20,765 bases of DNA from Solirubrobacterales bacterium (GTDB taxonomy: Bacteria; Actinomycetota; Thermoleophilia; Solirubrobacterales; Solirubrobacteraceae). The notes under the pieces were generated by a model. The model searched no databases. It had not been told where the DNA came from and saw nothing but the letters and a program-made list of their open reading frames with translations. Location of the stretch: contig PLYX01000033.1 of assembly GCA_003151895.1 (NCBI GenBank), positions 1 through 20,765 on the forward strand. Reading direction: 5' to 3'. The position numbers and the translations under genes are program-made. Shown here piece after piece: positions 1 through 7,764 of the stretch; within the stretch, counting starts at the first letter, position 1; each line of letters starts with the position of its first letter.

Positions 1-208
1 CCCACACCGGCCGGCCGAGCGCGATCGGCACGAAATGGACCTTCTGCCGGTAACGCGGGACACTCGGCAGGTGCGCCCGGACCATCCGCGAGAACGCCTC
101 ATACCCAGGTGACGGTCCCTCGAGGATCGCCACCGAGCCGATATGCATGTGGCTCACCGCGTCCTCGAGATGCAGAAACGAGGTGTCCTGGGGGCTGAGG
201 CGCTGCAC
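1..208 (-). CDS. wax ester synthase/diacylglycerol acyltransferase (WS/DGAT), N-terminal part only
   Basis: The minus strand encodes about 69 residues before the left edge cuts the gene. The product begins VQRLSPQDTSFLHLED and continues through SHMHIGSVAILEGPSP to PSVPRYRQKVHFVPIALGRP. This is the standard N-terminal pattern of bacterial WS/DGAT enzymes, which join an acyl-CoA to a fatty alcohol or diacylglycerol to make storage wax esters or triacylglycerol. The catalytic HHxxxDG motif would lie beyond the edge and cannot be checked. I chose the GTG at 206-208 because the family normally starts just before RLSPQD and because GGAGG (214-218) sits 5 bases upstream. The gene is divergent from the alpha/beta hydrolase at 331. 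Family assignment is firm; activity is inferred. Confidence 0.85.
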   Translation of the reverse strand, partial: MQRLSPQDTSFLHLEDAVSHMHIGSVAILEGPSPGYEAFSRMVRAHLPSVPRYRQKVHFVPIALGRPVW

Positions 209-330
209 AACTTCCTCCGCCGGTCGAGGTTGGAAGGACCGCAGTAACCGTACCACCGCCACCCGTGCCCGAGCCTCCGCGCAGGCGCTCGAGATAGGCG
301 CGCATCCGGAGGAAGGTATCGTGCGTCGGC

Positions 331-1233
331 ATGAACGCGATGGAGCCCAAGACGGTGACGCTCCACGGCCGCGCGGTGACCTACGCCGAGGCGGGCAGCG
401 GCCCCGTGCTGCTCCTGATCCACGGGATAGCGGGCACCTACGAGAACTGGCAGGCGGTGGTCGAGCCGCTTGCGCGAGGCCACACCGTCGTTGCACCCGA
501 TCTTCCCGGGCACGGCACGTCGGCGCCCGGTGGCGGCGACTACTCCCTCGGGGCTCTCGCCGCCGGCCTGCGCGACCTGCTGATCGCGCTCGGCCATGAG
601 CGCGCGACGCTCGTCGGGCACTCGCTCGGCGGCGGAATCGCGATGCAGTTCGCCTACCAGTTCCCCGAGATCACCGAGCGCCTGGTACTGGTCTCCAGCG
701 GCGGGCTCGGTCCGGAGGTCAGCCCGGTCCTGCGCGCCGCGGCACTCCCGGGCGCGGACCTGTTCATCGCCGCGACAGCCGGGCCGGGACGCATCGTGGG
801 ATCGGCATTGGCGCGTGGCCTGGCGGCCGTCGGGTTGCGGCCGAACGCGGATGTCGCCGAGATCGCGCGCGGATACGCGTCGCTCGCCGACCCCAACCGT
901 CGCGCCGCGTTCCTGGCCACGTTGCGCGCCGTCGTCGGCACCGGCGGCCAGCGCGTTCATGCCGGTGACCGGCTGTACCTCGCCGAGGGCATACCCGTTC
1001 TCATCATCTGGGGGAAGCGCGATTCGATGATCCCCGTCCACCACGGCGAACACGCTCACCAGGCCATCCCGGGCAGCCGCCTTGAGATCTTCGACGGGGT
1101 CGGCCATCTGCCACAGCTCGAGGCGCCCGGGCGCTTCGTCGCGGTGCTCGAGCGATTCCTCGCGGAGACCGAGCCGGCGCAGTGGGACACCAAGCAGTGG
1201 CGCGCCCGGTTGACCGCCGCCAGCGAGGGATAG
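331..1233 (+). CDS. alpha/beta hydrolase
   Basis: A 300-residue alpha/beta-hydrolase-fold protein without a signal peptide, so probably cytoplasmic. Visible elements are the oxyanion-hole HG at residues 31-32, the nucleophile elbow GHSLGG with Ser98, the acid Asp231 in GKRDSMIP, and the catalytic His259 in GVGHLPQ. The order and spacing are complete for an esterase, lipase or C-C hydrolase of this superfamily; the substrate cannot be read from sequence. Its place next to a divergent WS/DGAT gene suggests lipid or ester metabolism, but this is inference. The ATG at 331 is used; a second ATG at 340 is possible, and the purine-rich GGAGGAAGG at about 309-317 is somewhat far from either. Confidence 0.88.
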   Translation: MNAMEPKTVTLHGRAVTYAEAGSGPVLLLIHGIAGTYENWQAVVEPLARGHTVVAPDLPGHGTSAPGGGDYSLGALAAGLRDLLIALGHERATLVGHSLGGGIAMQFAYQFPEITERLVLVSSGGLGPEVSPVLRAAALPGADLFIAATAGPGRIVGSALARGLAAVGLRPNADVAEIARGYASLADPNRRAAFLATLRAVVGTGGQRVHAGDRLYLAEGIPVLIIWGKRDSMIPVHHGEHAHQAIPGSRLEIFDGVGHLPQLEAPGRFVAVLERFLAETEPAQWDTKQWRARLTAASEG

Positions 1234-1279
1234 GAGCGCCGCGAAGCAGCAGACGAAAGGGGGCGACGCGCTGCCCTCC

Positions 1280-1296
1280 GTCGGTCTTTGACCGAC
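1280..1296. terminator. hairpin between convergent genes
   Basis: A perfect 7-bp inverted repeat, GTCGGTC (1280-1286) and GACCGAC (1290-1296), encloses a 3-base loop TTT. It lies 46 bases after the stop of the hydrolase gene and in the gap before the convergent GMC gene's stop. On the plus strand it is followed by the T-rich ATTGGTTTGGTTGG. It is a plausible terminator for the hydrolase transcript, possibly for both strands. The rest of 1234-1431 holds no convincing gene. Confidence 0.55.
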
Positions 1297-1431
1297 ATTG
1301 GTTTGGTTGGCGGGTGCCGGACGCTCGTCTTCAGTTGCTCGCCGTCCTCGCCGACCTCCCCAGCGAACGACGCGACATACCGCTCGACCTCCACCTCAAG
1401 CGCCGCAGCGATCATCCTGCGAGCGCCGTTT

Positions 1432-3267
1432 CTACGCCGCCATTGCAGCGATCCGGCGGGCACAGGCCATGATCGTCACCATCGGATTGACCTTCAACGA
1501 GGTTGGAAAGAGGCTCGCGTCGATGACGTACAGTCCGGGCACGTCGTAGCTCTCGGCGCTGGGCGCAACCACACAGCTGTTCCGATCGGCGCCCATGCGT
1601 GCCGTACCCATCGGGTGGAATGCCTCGAGCCGCATGTCGCCGGCGCGAGCGCGGCCTCGCTCGACACGGCCCACCTCATTCGGTCCGATGCGAGCGATGC
1701 GACCCAGCTGCGGATAGACCTCGACCGCGCCTGCGGCGAAGTGGATTTCGGCCGCCCGCGCGATTCCGAATCGCAGGGTACTTGCGTCCTCGCTCCCCAG
1801 GCTGTATGTGATCCGCATGCGCCCTCCCTTCAGGCTCACACGCCCCTCCGAGCGCTCCGACAGATGCACACCGATCACGCCGATCCGGTCATAGGCAGCG
1901 ATCGCGCGCTGCAGCTCCTCGCCCACTCCGGGCAACCCCTGCGAGCCGAACGGCAGCGGCGTCGCGGTCGCCTCGAAGAAGAGGCCCCGGTCGCTGAAGG
2001 CGTCCACCGCCCAGCTCTGCATCACACCCTCCCAGCCACGCACGGGTTGCTCGTAGAGTGCGCCGACCCAGCACGCCGGATGAATCCGCAGGTGGGCCCC
2101 GACCGCACCCGAGCTGTTGGCGAGCCCGTTCGCCAGCAGCAACTCGGGGGTCCCGAGCGCACCGGCCGCGAGCATCACCGTGGGTGCCCGCACCTCGTAG
2201 CCCGGCCCGACAACGCCCGCCGCGCGTCCGCGCCGCACCAACACACGCTCGATCTGCCTGCCCGCACGCACACGGGCGCCCGCTGCGACGGCACGCGGGA
2301 GCTCGGATACGTGCACGGCAAGCTTGGCGTCGAGCGCGCACCCGGTCGGGCACGATGAGCAACAGGTGACGCTCCTTGCGTTACGTGTCAAAGGGCCATT
2401 GGACAGGCCAAGCGCATCGGCTCCCTTGCGACAAAGCTCGGCGTTGCGTCCGGCCGTCCGTGGATCGACAGCCTCCACTCCGAGCGCCCGCTCAACCGCC
2501 TCGAACTCGTCGTCAAGCTGAGTGGCCCACTCGATACCGAACTCGTCCCGCCACCGCTGCAGCACCTCGGACGGAGCGCGCAGGCAGGTGCCCGAGTTGA
2601 TCACCGTCGTCCCACCCACGGCGCGACCGACGGGCAGTGGTATCGCCGGGCGGCCCTCGCAGAAGGTGGTGCCTGCGTCGCGATAGAGCATCGGCAAGGC
2701 CACCAGCGGATCGCTCGAATAGTCATGCGCGGTGTGGTAGGCGCCCTGCTCGACGACGATCACGTCAACGCCCCGCTCAGCCAGCACCCGCGCCGCTGCC
2801 CCGCCGGCTGCTCCGGAGCCGACGATCACAACGTCGCAATGCTCGACCGGCGCACTCGCAAGCATCGACTCTGCTCGCAGCGGCTGCGGGGAACGAGTGC
2901 TCTGCTCTGCCGCGCTGCCCGGCCCGGCCGCGGAGGGATCGACCTTGCACCCGGAGTGCGCGCCTACCGCTTCCATGACGCGCACATCACGCGCATAGAC
3001 GAGGGTCGCCAGCGCCTTCAACGCTGTCAGGAGCTCGCGCCGCAGCGGAATGCGGCTTGCCGCGAGCCCGCTCAGCGCGGACGTCGCCCGCTCCCGCGAG
3101 CGGCGTGACAGCCGTCGAGGCGGCGCGGCCCACTCAAGTGCCCGCAGCGCCCAACGTATGAGTGTGCGGGAGCGTGAGGAGCTCGCCGCCAGAAGCTGCT
3201 CGATTCCGGCTACGACCGGGACGCCGCCGTCAACCTCGGCGCCGGGAAGCGCGCCACTCGGCGGCAA
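1432..3267 (-). CDS. GMC-family FAD-dependent oxidoreductase (long-chain alcohol oxidase-like)
   Basis: A 611-residue flavoprotein. Residues 1-140 form an Arg/Ala-rich helical region. The FAD-binding Rossmann motif VIVGSGAAGGAAA is at about 147-159, PVGRAVGGTT at 212-221, a cysteine cluster CCSSCPTGC at 302-310, and the C-terminal GMC pattern HPMGTARMG at 551-559 with LYVIDASLFPTS and NPMVTIMACA to the end. Such enzymes oxidise alcohols or sterols; the extended N-terminus and cysteine cluster recall long-chain fatty alcohol oxidases. Substrate is inferred. The listed start is a TTG. In-frame sequence reads back through ETLRAFVRAL without any ATG or GTG to the TGA of the upstream membrane protein gene, so the true start is uncertain and may depend on coupling. 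Confidence 0.85.
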   Translation of the reverse strand: MPPSGALPGAEVDGGVPVVAGIEQLLAASSSRSRTLIRWALRALEWAAPPRRLSRRSRERATSALSGLAASRIPLRRELLTALKALATLVYARDVRVMEAVGAHSGCKVDPSAAGPGSAAEQSTRSPQPLRAESMLASAPVEHCDVVIVGSGAAGGAAARVLAERGVDVIVVEQGAYHTAHDYSSDPLVALPMLYRDAGTTFCEGRPAIPLPVGRAVGGTTVINSGTCLRAPSEVLQRWRDEFGIEWATQLDDEFEAVERALGVEAVDPRTAGRNAELCRKGADALGLSNGPLTRNARSVTCCSSCPTGCALDAKLAVHVSELPRAVAAGARVRAGRQIERVLVRRGRAAGVVGPGYEVRAPTVMLAAGALGTPELLLANGLANSSGAVGAHLRIHPACWVGALYEQPVRGWEGVMQSWAVDAFSDRGLFFEATATPLPFGSQGLPGVGEELQRAIAAYDRIGVIGVHLSERSEGRVSLKGGRMRITYSLGSEDASTLRFGIARAAEIHFAAGAVEVYPQLGRIARIGPNEVGRVERGRARAGDMRLEAFHPMGTARMGADRNSCVVAPSAESYDVPGLYVIDASLFPTSLKVNPMVTIMACARRIAAMAA

Positions 3268-3330
3268 CAGTGCCCTGACAAACGCACGTAGCGTCTCTCT
3301 TTCCGGCGCCCGGAGGCCCGGTGCGTTCCC

Positions 3331-3789
3331 TCAACCGGGGGCGGCGGCATCGGCTCGCGGCGTAGCCTGGAGCGTGCGGCCGACAAGCACCCAGCAGGCG
3401 AGCGTCAGGGCGACCAGCGAGCCGTCCACGACAAAGTTCGCCAGATAGGCGAAGACGTTCTCGTTCAGGAAGTAGCCCAAACACGTCAACGACGAGACGG
3501 CCTTACCCGCAGCGAGCACAAGCAGCAGCGGCCGGTAGCGCACGACGTCACGGGCAACGACGATCGCGATGCCGGTGATCACGGTCATGTACGCGACCGC
3601 CAGCCCAAGCCAGAGCTTCTCCTGCGAATGCGGCGGATGCGAGAACGAACCGAGCTGATCGCCCAGCTGAGCCAGACGGTGGAGTACGCCGTCGGGCGTC
3701 GTCAAGAACAGGAGTCCGACCACGACGAACGCGCCCACCAGCGACCACATCGTCATCGCCACGAACCGCTGGGTCTGCCGAGGGCTCAC
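3331..3789 (-). CDS. four-helix integral membrane protein of unknown function
   Basis: A 152-residue protein with four clear hydrophobic segments at about residues 12-30, 58-78, 87-107 and 113-136, short polar loops, and a small Ala/Pro tail. I do not recognise a named family. The start is GTG at 3787-3789; an internal ATG 11 codons in is an alternative. It lies directly upstream of the GMC oxidoreductase in the same frame, separated by its TGA and about 21 sense codons, so the two are almost certainly cotranscribed. It may be a membrane partner of the oxidoreductase, for example as an anchor or quinone-side electron acceptor. That role is inference from position only; no haem-ligand pattern is obvious. 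Confidence 0.75.
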   Translation of the reverse strand: MSPRQTQRFVAMTMWSLVGAFVVVGLLFLTTPDGVLHRLAQLGDQLGSFSHPPHSQEKLWLGLAVAYMTVITGIAIVVARDVVRYRPLLLVLAAGKAVSSLTCLGYFLNENVFAYLANFVVDGSLVALTLACWVLVGRTLQATPRADAAAPG

Positions 3790-4097
3790 GCTCGCGATCC
3801 TATCTGACCATCGACCTTCGGGCCGACGACCGCGTCTCGAAGCGCCGACGATATGGAAAGAACGCGTCGAGGAGTAGTTCGCCGTCGTTACTCATGGCTA
3901 CGAGGCCACCGCGCCGGCCATGAGCGCCGCAGCGCAGCCGGTACCCTAGTATCCGTTTCGTAGGGGAGCGCTGCAAGACCGCCCAGTCATGACGGTTTCG
4001 TTTTAGTCCCCGTGCCCGCGCCGCAGGCCCGCACGGGCTGATGAAAATGCGCAATTTGCGGGAATCTGGGGCTATTTTCCTGTCAGCCAATCCACAC
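3790..4097. other. intergenic region between divergent genes
   Basis: About 308 bases separate the start of the membrane protein gene from the start of the FAD oxidoreductase. A 31-codon minus-strand ORF (3895 to 3800, beginning MSNDGELLLD) ends 10 bases before the membrane protein start, but has no Shine-Dalgarno, so I do not call it a gene. A weak minus-strand promoter candidate is TTGCAG (3971-3976) with GATACT (3948-3953) and a 17-base spacer. CCCTA (3944-3948) and TAGGG (3961-3965) form a short inverted repeat in the same place. A stronger hairpin is listed separately. Confidence 0.4.
4009..4037. repeat. 7-bp GC-rich inverted repeat (hairpin)
   Basis: CCCGTGC at 4009-4015 pairs perfectly with GCACGGG at 4031-4037 across a 15-base loop. 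It lies upstream of the FAD oxidoreductase gene, just before the alternative ATG at 4041. It could be a leader hairpin or an operator; there is no U-run to mark it as a terminator. Confidence 0.4.
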
Positions 4098-5357
4098 ATG
4101 CATAAGCGAATCGCAGTCATCGGAGGGGGAGCGGCCGGGCTCACCGCCGGGCACCTGCTGCAAGCAGACTTCGAGCTGACGCTGTTCGAGAAGCAGCCCC
4201 GTCTGGGCGGCAATGCTTACACCTACACAGCACGCGACGGACAGGCGCTCGACATTGCCGTGGCGGCGTTCAGTCGGGCGGGCTACAAGTACTTCTTTCG
4301 GCTGCTCGACGATCTGGGCATCGCCACCCGTGCCTCGCGCGGCAGGTTCATGAGCTTCCACGATCTCGATCGGCACGAAGGCATCTACATAACGCCGAAC
4401 CTCCGAGGGCTCCGCGCGCAGCATTTCCGGATTCTGCAGCCCTCGCAGCTGCGATCCTTCTGGGAGCTGTGGCGCGCGTTGGCTTCAGCACGGAGAATCC
4501 AGCAAGCAGACGGGTTCGGTGATCTCACCGTACGTGATGGCCTGCGCCGGCTCCCGCGCATCAGCAGTGACGCGGAGACGATCCTCGTGTGCACGCTTTG
4601 CCTCCTGTCCTCGATGAGCGCCAAGGAGGTGCTGGAGGCTCCTGCGCGGTTCTTCTTCGGCAAGCTCGCGGTCTTCGACGATGTGATCTCGCCGAAGGCG
4701 ATCTATTCGGTTCGCGCCCTGCCGGGAGGGACGAGGAGCTACGTGTCGGCCCTGGCGCGAGCCTTCGGAGACCGGATCGTGTGCAACGCGCAGATCCGGA
4801 CGGTGCTGCGCGACGACGACCGCATCCGGATCGTTTTTTCCGACGGTGGCGAGGCCACCTTCGACAAGGTGATCTTCGCTTGTAACGCGGATCAGGTACT
4901 TAAGCTGCTCGAGGCGCCGACACCGCTCGAGCGGGAGCTGCTGTCCGTGTGGCGCTACAAGGAGGGCCGGCTGGTGGTGCACCGCGACTGCACCGCCTTC
5001 CCGAGGCGCGAGCTGATGCAGGCCTACACCTTTCTCTATCGACGGCAGGATGGCGTTTTCTCGACCTCCGTGAACGGGAGCCTGTGGCTTGAGCCATCGG
5101 CCCGGCGCACAACCGACCTGATCGCCTCCCAGCACCCCAACTTCCCGATTCGGGATGATCGAATCGAGTTCGACACGGTGCTGCGAACGCCGATCTTCGA
5201 CTTCCAATCCTGCGCGACCACTTCCCGGCTGCCCACGTTGAACGGCGTGCAGAACACATATTTTTGCGGCAGTTATTTCGGCTACGGCCTGCACGAGGAT
5301 GCGATCAGATCTGCGGTGGATGTGGCCCGGGGGCTGGGCGTCGAGCCCTGGCGGTAG
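4098..5357 (+). CDS. FAD/NAD(P)-binding amine-oxidase-like protein (COG2907 type)
   Basis: From the ATG at 4098 the protein has 419 residues and starts MHKRIAVIGGGAAGLTAGHLL, a dinucleotide-binding GxGxxG loop at the very N-terminus, followed by the acidic strand end LFEKQPRLGGNA. The C-terminal motif YFCGSYFGYGLHEDAIRSA matches the FAD-contacting end of flavin amine oxidase / protoporphyrinogen-oxidase-like proteins, in particular the predicted NAD/FAD-binding proteins often encoded beside DUF1365 and cyclopropane-fatty-acid synthase genes. Those partners are not seen here, so the substrate is open. An in-frame ATG at 4041 would add 19 residues; I prefer 4098 because the Rossmann strand normally begins within a few residues of the start. 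Neither start has a good Shine-Dalgarno. Confidence 0.8.
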   Translation: MHKRIAVIGGGAAGLTAGHLLQADFELTLFEKQPRLGGNAYTYTARDGQALDIAVAAFSRAGYKYFFRLLDDLGIATRASRGRFMSFHDLDRHEGIYITPNLRGLRAQHFRILQPSQLRSFWELWRALASARRIQQADGFGDLTVRDGLRRLPRISSDAETILVCTLCLLSSMSAKEVLEAPARFFFGKLAVFDDVISPKAIYSVRALPGGTRSYVSALARAFGDRIVCNAQIRTVLRDDDRIRIVFSDGGEATFDKVIFACNADQVLKLLEAPTPLERELLSVWRYKEGRLVVHRDCTAFPRRELMQAYTFLYRRQDGVFSTSVNGSLWLEPSARRTTDLIASQHPNFPIRDDRIEFDTVLRTPIFDFQSCATTSRLPTLNGVQNTYFCGSYFGYGLHEDAIRSAVDVARGLGVEPWR

Positions 5358-5378
5358 CGGGCGGGACCGGCTACCGCC
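5350..5378. terminator. shared bidirectional terminator hairpin
   Basis: GGCGGTAGC (5350-5358) and GCTACCGCC (5370-5378) form a perfect 9-bp stem with an 11-base loop. The TAG stop of the plus-strand FAD oxidoreductase (5355-5357) lies in the left arm and the TAG stop of the minus-strand glycosidase (5371-5373) lies in the right arm. A GC-rich stem placed exactly between convergent genes is best read as a terminator for both; there are no U-runs, which is common in high-GC actinobacteria. Confidence 0.7.
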
Positions 5379-7002
5379 GGGTCACGCTCCGGTGCTGGTG
5401 CGGCGCGGGCTTTGGTCGACTCATGGTGACGAGGGCGGCGCTGCCCGGCGCGAGCTCGAGCGCCAGGATCCCCGAGCGCGCAGCGACGCTCTCCGTCTGT
5501 ATGGGAGCGCGCCAGGAGCCGTTGGCCGCGACCGCGCGGCCGGCGAGCCGCACGCCGCCGGTGGCGCTCTGTGACGGCGCGGTGAGGCGCAGGATGGATG
5601 CTGTACTCATGCCGGCGCCCACTTCCAGATGCAGCGCGAGCGGACTTGTGCCATTCGGTTCATCGTCGGCGAGCACCACCTTCAGGGAGTGGTCGGGGCC
5701 CGAGAATGACGCTGCTACGAGATCAGGTGAGCCTTCGGAGGTGATCGTGGTGGGCAGCGGGCGGTAGCCGACAAGCGATTTCGTCAGCAGGAGCGCGTAC
5801 CACTCGGGCTGGGCGCGCAGCGTCCCTTCTGCGAGGGCCGCCGGATTGGGTGCGCACAGGGGCGTATACCCGACGCAGTTCGCGGGGTTGCCCTCGAGGT
5901 TGATGCTCGCCGCCCCGGCCGCCATCGCCTGCGTGACGTAGCCCGTCGCCCACAGCGCCGAGGCGAACGTGTCGCTGATCCCGGCCACTCCTCCGCAGGA
6001 GACGGTGTTGGTCTCGTCGATCCCAAGCGGGATGCCGTTGGATCGCGCCACCGACGTGTAGGTCGCCAGCGAGCGCGCCTCGCTTCCGCGGGTCGCGGAG
6101 CTCAGCAGCGCTTCGATCGATGGCGCGGGCGTCTGGGCGCACCCGAGCGGATAGTGGTGTCCGGTCAGCAGGGCGGGCGTCTGCGCGAGCGCCTCCTCGT
6201 CACCCCATTCGCCGAAGGCGCCTGAACCGGACACGTCGGGACCGGCGATTGGCACGCCGGGAGTGAGGGCTCCGATCGCTTCGCGGTAGGCGCTGACCTC
6301 TTCCTCGTAGCCCTGGGCGATCCAGGGGAGTTCCCGGAAGCCGTGGCTGCCGTACGCATTCGGCTCGTTGCCGATCTCGACCGCGGCGAGGTAGGGCCCG
6401 AGCGCGCGGTGGGCAGCCGCCACCTCCCGTGCGGCGGCTGCCGGTTCGTAGTGGGCCAACCCGACCGTGAGCAGGATCCGCCATCCGCTGCGGCGGGCGA
6501 GCACGCCGATAGCGCGCAACTGCGCGGGCCCGATCACGCTCGACGCCCACGCCGGCCGTGGGGTGGTGGCGTCCGTCCAGGCGACGTTCTCATCCGCGGT
6601 GATACCGCCGAAGCGCAGCATCCCGGGTCCCAGCGAGCGCAGCAGCTCCACGAGGTCGCCGCGGTCCGCGTAGCGCGCGAGCTGGCCGAGCGCCGCCGCC
6701 TCGAAGGAGAGTCCGAGAAACCGCTGGGGCACCGGCCGGCCTGGATCGAACGGGTTGATCGCCACGGTAACCGGGAGCGCGGGCTGCCCAGCCGCGTCAC
6801 CTGCGCGCGCGGCGGGGAGCAGGCGGGACTGTGAGGGGCTCGCCTCGGCGTCGGCTTCGATGGCTGGGATGCACAACGCGAGAATCAGCCCGGCCAGGGC
6901 GGGCACGGTCAGCACCACGAGCCTCGACCACGGGCGCGCATGCCGATGTGGCCCCGCCGCCGCGGAGCCGGTGGGGCGCATTGACCGCCGTTCTAGGGCC
7001 AT
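5371..7002 (-). CDS. exported glycoside hydrolase, GH79-like
   Basis: A 543-residue protein from the ATG at 7000-7002; a TTG at 7017 would add five residues. A basic N-terminus is followed by a hydrophobic stretch (VVLTVPALAGLILALCIPA, about residues 29-47), so it is exported or membrane-tethered. The body reads as a (beta/alpha)8 glycosidase: LGLSFEA, MLRFGG, then VEIGNEPNAYG with the probable acid/base Glu213, and GIDETNTVSCGG with the probable nucleophile Glu330. The last 130 or so residues look like a beta-sandwich, as in GH79 enzymes (beta-glucuronidase/heparanase-like). The clan-level call is good; the exact sugar is not readable. It probably acts on extracellular or wall-associated glycans. 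No partner gene lies beside it. Confidence 0.72.
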   Translation of the reverse strand: MALERRSMRPTGSAAAGPHRHARPWSRLVVLTVPALAGLILALCIPAIEADAEASPSQSRLLPAARAGDAAGQPALPVTVAINPFDPGRPVPQRFLGLSFEAAALGQLARYADRGDLVELLRSLGPGMLRFGGITADENVAWTDATTPRPAWASSVIGPAQLRAIGVLARRSGWRILLTVGLAHYEPAAAAREVAAAHRALGPYLAAVEIGNEPNAYGSHGFRELPWIAQGYEEEVSAYREAIGALTPGVPIAGPDVSGSGAFGEWGDEEALAQTPALLTGHHYPLGCAQTPAPSIEALLSSATRGSEARSLATYTSVARSNGIPLGIDETNTVSCGGVAGISDTFASALWATGYVTQAMAAGAASINLEGNPANCVGYTPLCAPNPAALAEGTLRAQPEWYALLLTKSLVGYRPLPTTITSEGSPDLVAASFSGPDHSLKVVLADDEPNGTSPLALHLEVGAGMSTASILRLTAPSQSATGGVRLAGRAVAANGSWRAPIQTESVAARSGILALELAPGSAALVTMSRPKPAPHQHRSVTRR

Positions 7003-7122
7003 GCCGCGAGTTAACAAGCCCTTCGCATAATCGTTGCGCAGCTCTGGGACTGCCGCCGGAGTATCAAGCCGTTCAGCTTTCGGGAGATCCTGTCGATTGG
7101 TTGCCAGGGTTGATCCGAATGA

Positions 7123-7251
7123 ATGGGAGATCGTGACACGTCGGGCGGCGGTCAGGCCGGCGTGATCGAGTTCTGGCGAGCAATGGAGCTATTTGCGCGT
7201 GAACAGACTGGTCGGCCGGTCACGTCGGTTAGGCTAGCTGTCGAGCGATGA
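7123..7251 (+). CDS. possible small ORF coupled to the methyltransferase
   Basis: A 42-codon ORF (start MGDRDTSGGG, then VIEFWRAMELFAREQTGR) ends in an ATGA overlap with the start of the methyltransferase gene at 7248, the usual arrangement of translational coupling. The second half has protein-like composition, but third-position GC is lower than in the main genes and there is no clear Shine-Dalgarno. It could be a leader peptide, a remnant, or chance. No function recognised. The rest of 7003-7122 shows nothing I can support. Confidence 0.25.
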   Translation: MGDRDTSGGGQAGVIEFWRAMELFAREQTGRPVTSVRLAVER

Positions 7252-7764
7252 CCGAACATGCCCCGCATCCGGTGTTCGCTCGTATTTACGCGAAGGTCGC
7301 TGAGATGAGCGAGCGTCGCGGTGGCTCTGAGCATCGCCGTAAGCTGCTTGCGGGCTTGAGCGGCAGGGTGGTCGAGGTGGGCGCCGGCAGCGGCGCGAAC
7401 TTTCGCCACTACCCGGCCTCAGTCGGTGAGGTCATCGCCGTGGAGCCCGAGCGCTACCTGCGCGAGCGTGCGCAGCAAGCCGCCGCGAATGCGCCGGTCC
7501 CGGTCCACGTCGAGGATGGTGACGCTGACCATCTCCCCGGCGAGGCAGAGTCTTTCGATGCGGGCATCGTCGCGCTCATGCTCTGTACCGTGCCCCAACC
7601 AGCAGTCGGCGCTGGCCGAGCTATACCGCGTCATTCGCCCGGGAGGCGAGTTGCGCTTCTACGAGCACGTCGTCGCCCATTCCAAGTGGGAGGCACGCTT
7701 TCAGCGGCTCGCCGACGCGACCTTTTGGCCGCAGGAAGTTGCTGGTGAAATGATTTTAGGTTAG
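7248..7764 (+). pseudogene. class I SAM-dependent methyltransferase, frameshifted and truncated
   Basis: The first frame gives a good methyltransferase: motif I VVEVGAGSGANFRHYP at residues 41-56, the acidic AVEPERYLRERA, and AGIVALMLCTVP at 106-116. It then turns into Arg-rich nonsense. The +1 frame resumes exactly where family members continue: SALAELYRVIRPGGELRFYEHV. Removing one C from the CCCC run at 7593-7596 joins the two frames without loss. The joined product also ends early: after ATFWP, where the family normally has roughly 30-40 more residues, it reads QEVAGEMILG and stops. The gene therefore looks decayed, or it carries a base-call error plus a real truncation. The stop overlaps the convergent gene by 9 bases. 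Confidence 0.75.

Noticed and set aside
99..350. Minus-strand 83-codon ORF starting MGSIAFMPTHDTFLRM upstream of the WS/DGAT gene
   Set aside because: Good codon bias at its start, but it overlaps the start of the alpha/beta hydrolase, shifts frame against the WS/DGAT coding sequence and turns into low-complexity Gly/Thr sequence. No family recognised.
1288..2358. 356-codon plus-strand ORF opposite the GMC gene
   Set aside because: Composition rich in His/Arg/Pro with no motif; it is the antisense shadow of a gene with clear GMC motifs on the other strand.
3800..4213. 137-codon minus-strand ORF over the intergenic region and the FAD oxidoreductase start
   Set aside because: Cys/Arg-rich with no motif, overlaps a strong gene on the other strand and lacks a ribosome-binding site.
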